Below the pieces are notes generated by a model. The model made no database searches, was not told where the DNA came from, and worked only from the letters and a program-made list of their open reading frames with translations. The translations under genes were made by a program, and so were the position numbers. Source: JBCCWR01 sp039193385 (GTDB lineage Bacteria > Verrucomicrobiota > Verrucomicrobiia > Methylacidiphilales > JBCCWR01). Taken from it: a stretch of DNA of 64,000 nt. Of this stretch, positions 61,076 to 64,000 are shown one piece after another (position 1 is the stretch's first letter; each line of letters opens with the position of its first letter). The stretch spans positions 1-64,000 of the forward strand of contig JBCCWR010000001.1 of the NCBI GenBank assembly GCA_039193385.1. The letters run 5' to 3'.

Positions 61076-61522
61076 ATGATTCAATACGCTCTACTCAGAT
61101 GGATTTTTCTCTCACTGGCGGTTTTTCTGTCTTCTATGATTGTGCCCGGGATCGAAGGGGATGCGCGTGGCATCCTAATAGCTGCCTTAACGTTGGGTAT
61201 ATTAAATGCCTTCATCAAACCGATTATTACGATTATTTCTCTACCCTTCATTATTCTCACACTTGGTCTTTTCATTCTTATCATTAATGCCTTGCTCTTA
61301 ATGTTGACCGGGTTTCTCGTTCCCGGTTTTCAAATTGCCGGTTTTTGGTCTGCTCTGGGAGGTAGCCTTATAATAAGCCTTGTAGGGATGTTCTTTGGTG
61401 TTGATAAAAAAACTCAGGACGTGAAAAAGAAAACGGTCAAAAAATCTTTTCATGTGCGTCAGCCTCCCCGCGAACGTCGTCCCAAGCCGCCTCCCGGTAA
61501 AGGCCCGGTTATTGATGTGTAG
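61076..61522 (+). CDS. Phage-holin family IV membrane protein (PF04020)
   Basis: A 148-residue small membrane protein with about four hydrophobic segments: YALLRWIFLSLAVFLSSMIV, ILIAALTLGILNAF, IITIISLPFIILTLGLFILI and FWSALGGSLIISLVGMFF. The motif LTLGILNAFIKPIITIISLP is the PF04020 signature. A basic proline-rich tail follows (RQPPRERRPKPPPGKG). Despite the name, this family is chromosomal and no prophage surrounds it. The ATG at 61076 is preferred over an upstream start lying within alr. Confidence 0.88.
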   Translation: MIQYALLRWIFLSLAVFLSSMIVPGIEGDARGILIAALTLGILNAFIKPIITIISLPFIILTLGLFILIINALLLMLTGFLVPGFQIAGFWSALGGSLIISLVGMFFGVDKKTQDVKKKTVKKSFHVRQPPRERRPKPPPGKGPVIDV

Positions 61523-61531
61523 ACTGAAAAA

Positions 61532-61759
61532 TTATTTCTTTTGAATTTTGATGATGTCCACGGGGCAGCTAGCCTCGGCATCTATGAGAACGGCCTGGTC
61601 TTCATCAAAACCCAGGGCAAAGTCAAAGGCATCTCGCTCACTTTGCTTGTCGATCAGCTTGGCCATACCTTCATCATCCAAGCGCCAGTAGTGTGGTGCT
61701 ATTTCCACACACTGTGCACAACCGATGCATTCGATCGCTTTATGCCGAATTTGCAGCAT
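61532..61759 (-). CDS. Ferredoxin, [4Fe-4S], 75 residues
   Basis: The ATG at 61759 gives LQIRHKAIECIGCAQCVEIA, with the cluster motif CIGCAQC, a distal Cys-Pro (SCPVDIIKIQKK) and no second cluster. It overlaps the end of the U32 gene by 20 bases (stop of U32 at 61740), indicating tight translational coupling. Because U32 proteins that hydroxylate RNA carry Fe-S clusters, this ferredoxin may be its electron donor (inference). Confidence 0.85.
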   Translation of the reverse strand: MLQIRHKAIECIGCAQCVEIAPHYWRLDDEGMAKLIDKQSERDAFDFALGFDEDQAVLIDAEASCPVDIIKIQKK

Positions 61760-63098
61760 GAGTTTGTAGTTTCTCCGCAGACAATTCTTGTTCGTTCTGA
61801 CATCCGCAAGAATCCGCCTGACATGGCATTTTTTCATCTTTTGGAGGGGTGGGGTTTTCCAGCTCCAAAGGTTCCATGAGATAGAATTGATCATTAGGTC
61901 GAACTTTCTGGTCGACCTTGATACTATAAATAGCGTTGGATCCATGAACTTCTTTCACAGCGGTTTCATCGAGTCGGATCTCCTCGACTGTCCCTTTCAC
62001 AACTCCGCTGGTATGGCCAATAATGACAAACTCATCACCTAAACGAAGTCGAGTGGCTGCTCCACGAATTTCTGCCACGCCGATTTTTCCATAGTACTTG
62101 CCCACTTTGCCGACGTAGACTTTGCGGCGTGTGGCTTTTGAGCCATAGGCAGAAGACCACCCCTGTTCGCGTCCAAGATAGTAGCCGGAGGACATCCCAC
62201 GGTTATAGACGGTCTCCAGTTCTTTATATAATTTTTCGACAAAGGCTTTGTCATAACTGCCATTAGCCACAGCATCAAGCCCTCTACGATAAGCGTTAAT
62301 GACCGTATAAACATACTCCGGGGAGCGACCTCTTCCTTCAATTTTTAAGACATTAATACCGGCTGCAACGACTTCATCGAGAAAATCGATCGTGGAAATA
62401 TCATTGGGGGACATGATGTAGTTATTGTCCACCTTGAGTTGTTTTCCCGTTTCTGCATCAGTGACAATATATTCCTTACGACAGTTTTGCTCACAAGCAC
62501 CGCGGTTGGCGGATGCATTTGATGTAAATAAAGACATGCCGCAACGTCCTGACGTGGCGATGCATAAGGCCCCATGAGCGAAGGTCTCAATTTCCATAAG
62601 TCTGCCTGACGGGCCGCGCAAATTCTCCTTCTCAATCTGCTGACTTAACTTTTTGATCATAGGAAGACTCAGTTCACGGGCCAAGACGATGCGGTCGCTG
62701 AACTGCGCATAAAACTTAAATGACTGGTAATTTGAAATAGATAACTGGGTGGAGATATGAACTTCCAGTCCACATTCACGGGCCATTTGCACAGCAGCCA
62801 TATCGGAAACAATGACCCCATCTACGCCCTGCCGTGCGGCGTCCTCAAACATTCGCCGGGCTAGAATTAAATCATGATCATACAAGATAGTATTGAGTGT
62901 AAGATACCCGCGAATGTCAGCATCGTGACAGCGTTGGATGATCTCTTGCTGATCTTCTTTTTGAAAGGAACGCCGCGCGCGCGCGCGCATGTTGAGCTGT
63001 GCCAAGCCATAATAGACGGCGTCTGCACCAGCATCTATAGCTGCTTGCAGCGAGGGGTAACAGCCTGCCGGCGCCAGGAGCTCAACGTGTTTCTTCAT
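61740..63098 (-). CDS. Peptidase U32 family, TrhP/RlhA-like RNA hydroxylation protein
   Basis: With the ATG at 63098 it has 452 residues (a TTG four codons upstream is less likely). The TIM-barrel start is VELLAPAGCYPSLQAAIDAG, then ADAVYYGLAQLNMRARARRS. The Fe-S Cys region is TSGRCGMSLFTSNASANRGA followed by CEQNCRKEY. The C-terminal U32_C domain (VGKVGKYYGKIGVAEIRG) ends in a Cys cluster (CQADSCGCQ). TrhP hydroxylates tRNA wobble uridine and RlhA 23S rRNA; family membership fits either. The overlapping ferredoxin supports Fe-S chemistry. Confidence 0.85.
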   Translation of the reverse strand: MKKHVELLAPAGCYPSLQAAIDAGADAVYYGLAQLNMRARARRSFQKEDQQEIIQRCHDADIRGYLTLNTILYDHDLILARRMFEDAARQGVDGVIVSDMAAVQMARECGLEVHISTQLSISNYQSFKFYAQFSDRIVLARELSLPMIKKLSQQIEKENLRGPSGRLMEIETFAHGALCIATSGRCGMSLFTSNASANRGACEQNCRKEYIVTDAETGKQLKVDNNYIMSPNDISTIDFLDEVVAAGINVLKIEGRGRSPEYVYTVINAYRRGLDAVANGSYDKAFVEKLYKELETVYNRGMSSGYYLGREQGWSSAYGSKATRRKVYVGKVGKYYGKIGVAEIRGAATRLRLGDEFVIIGHTSGVVKGTVEEIRLDETAVKEVHGSNAIYSIKVDQKVRPNDQFYLMEPLELENPTPPKDEKMPCQADSCGCQNEQELSAEKLQTHAANSA

Positions 63099-63210
63099 AA
63101 ATTTAATCAAATACTATAGCCGGATTTTCACCAAAGCAAAAGGTAAAGAAACGCTACACCCTCTCAATTATCTGGGCAGTGTGGGTAAATAAGATAGGGT
63201 CTTGCTTCTT

Positions 63211-64000
63211 ATGGATGCCAAAGAACGTCAGCAAAAAACATTTTACTATGACCGCTGGCGCGCTTTGTGTGCGGGTATTATTGAGACCATGCCGTCTAGT
63301 TTCATCCTTATCATCGCCATTCGCTACTTTGATGCGGATGATGCCATCCAAGGTTTGTTGGCCACTACATGGGCTTTTGGTCTATTACTAAGTCCTTTTT
63401 CGGTAGCGATGATACGGCGTTTTCATTTAAAACCGACACAAGGCTCGGCTATTTTGGCTTCGATCATGGGCTTTTCGTTTCTCGTTGCCTCTCTATTTCC
63501 CAACCTGTGGATCTATACCACTTGCTGCTTAATAGGAATTAATTCTGCCACGTTGGCGGTTCCTCTTATGACTGAAACCTATGAGCAAAATTATCAACGC
63601 AAGATGCGTGGGCGTCTTTTTTCCTGGTCTATCATGATCAAAGTTGGCACGACGGGAATTTTTGCCTGGGGCGTAGGTAAATGGCTGACGGATGATATTT
63701 CAAGGACACCTATGTTCTTATTTGTATTGTCTGCCGCTTCGTTTTTTTCAGCTTATTGTCTCTCTCGCTGCCCATCGGAGAAAATTCGTCAAAGCTCCAG
63801 CACGAATCCTTTTCAGGCCATACGCTTTCTTGGAGAGGATCGTCCGTTTCTTATTCTCATCGTCAGCTGGATGTTCCTGGGTTTTGGCAATCTGATGATG
63901 ATGCCATTGCGTGTCATCATGTTGGCTGAGGACCGCTATGGATTTGTCTATCCTATTGAAACCATAAGTTTGCTTATCAGCATCGTTCCACCCCTAACTC
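63211..64000 (+). CDS. MFS-type transporter, truncated by the window end
   Basis: An open frame from ATG 63211 (MDAKERQQKTFYYDRWRALC) with no stop before the window end, giving 263 visible residues. Hydrophobic segments alternate with short basic loops (IIETMPSSFILIIAIRYF, LLATTWAFGLLLSPFSVAMI, GFSFLVASLFPNLWIYTTCC), as in a major-facilitator transporter. Substrate unknown. Divergent from the U32 gene with a 112-base gap. Confidence 0.82.
   Translation, partial: MDAKERQQKTFYYDRWRALCAGIIETMPSSFILIIAIRYFDADDAIQGLLATTWAFGLLLSPFSVAMIRRFHLKPTQGSAILASIMGFSFLVASLFPNLWIYTTCCLIGINSATLAVPLMTETYEQNYQRKMRGRLFSWSIMIKVGTTGIFAWGVGKWLTDDISRTPMFLFVLSAASFFSAYCLSRCPSEKIRQSSSTNPFQAIRFLGEDRPFLILIVSWMFLGFGNLMMMPLRVIMLAEDRYGFVYPIETISLLISIVPPLT

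Noticed and set aside
61076..61522. Phage holin family name suggesting a prophage
   Set aside because: PF04020 proteins are widespread chromosomal membrane proteins; no phage genes adjoin.

Overview
The window is ordinary chromosomal DNA of moderate GC from a Gram-negative bacterium. The best guess is a Verrucomicrobiota member, probably Opitutia, in a marine or polysaccharide-rich habitat. That placement is an inference from gene content: a Cys-type sulfatase, a DUF1080 protein, a GH71/99-like protein, a PQQ-type beta-propeller, a futalosine-pathway MqnD, GxxExxY and DUF2235 proteins, and many signal-peptide and lipoprotein ORFs. No rRNA, CRISPR array, intact transposase or prophage was seen.

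Layout. 0.3-8.5 kb: hybrid kinase, acpS-pdxJ, GH1 beta-glucosidase, MnmM-type methyltransferase, VOC protein, then a secreted protein with eight PxxV(Y/F) repeats next to a chemoreceptor. 8.6-11.8 kb: bcp and comM converge on a scrambled intergenic region with inverted repeats, one intact and one truncated GxxExxY gene, and a near-perfect copy of the bcp 3' end. 11.9-16.7 kb: DUF2235 protein with a histone-H1-like tail, rnhB-yraN, DEDD exonuclease, phosphoesterase, elbB. 16.7-21.4 kb: a long leader and nrdB-nrdA, where NrdB has Leu at the radical-Tyr position. 21.4-28.4 kb: DUF2141 protein, cinA-recA, a J-domain membrane protein, a secreted-protein gene broken by an in-frame TAG, an SDR and a small lipoprotein. 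28.4-35.2 kb: CreC-like kinase, DUF1080, sulfatase, and a zinc-ribbon/TM/GH71/99-like protein. 35.4-42.9 kb: HNH protein, lipoprotein, mqnD, FAD oxidoreductase, DUF309, OmpA-like and HDOD proteins. 43.0-46.0 kb: rplY-pth-rpsF-ssb-rplI (rpsR absent) and a CAU tRNA. 46.0-57.3 kb: lipoprotein, beta-propeller, kinase plus degenerate HD-GYP regulator, purB, argA, sthA, HDOD, pyrH-frr. 57.3-64 kb: PilJ-type chemoreceptor, CPBP protease, alr, a PF04020 membrane protein, a ferredoxin overlapping a U32 protease-family gene, and a transporter cut by the window end.

Three signals are not explained by the gene list: (1) a dispersed intergenic repeat of about 50 bp ending in ATAATGCGGGTT, found at nine or ten places; (2) the inverted-repeat/GxxExxY units between bcp and comM, which look like a small element that has duplicated along with flanking gene ends; (3) a 14-bp operator-like motif present twice in the nrd leader. 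Signalling genes are abundant (two chemoreceptors, three histidine kinases, one HD-GYP-like regulator, two HDOD proteins), but no che core gene lies in the window.
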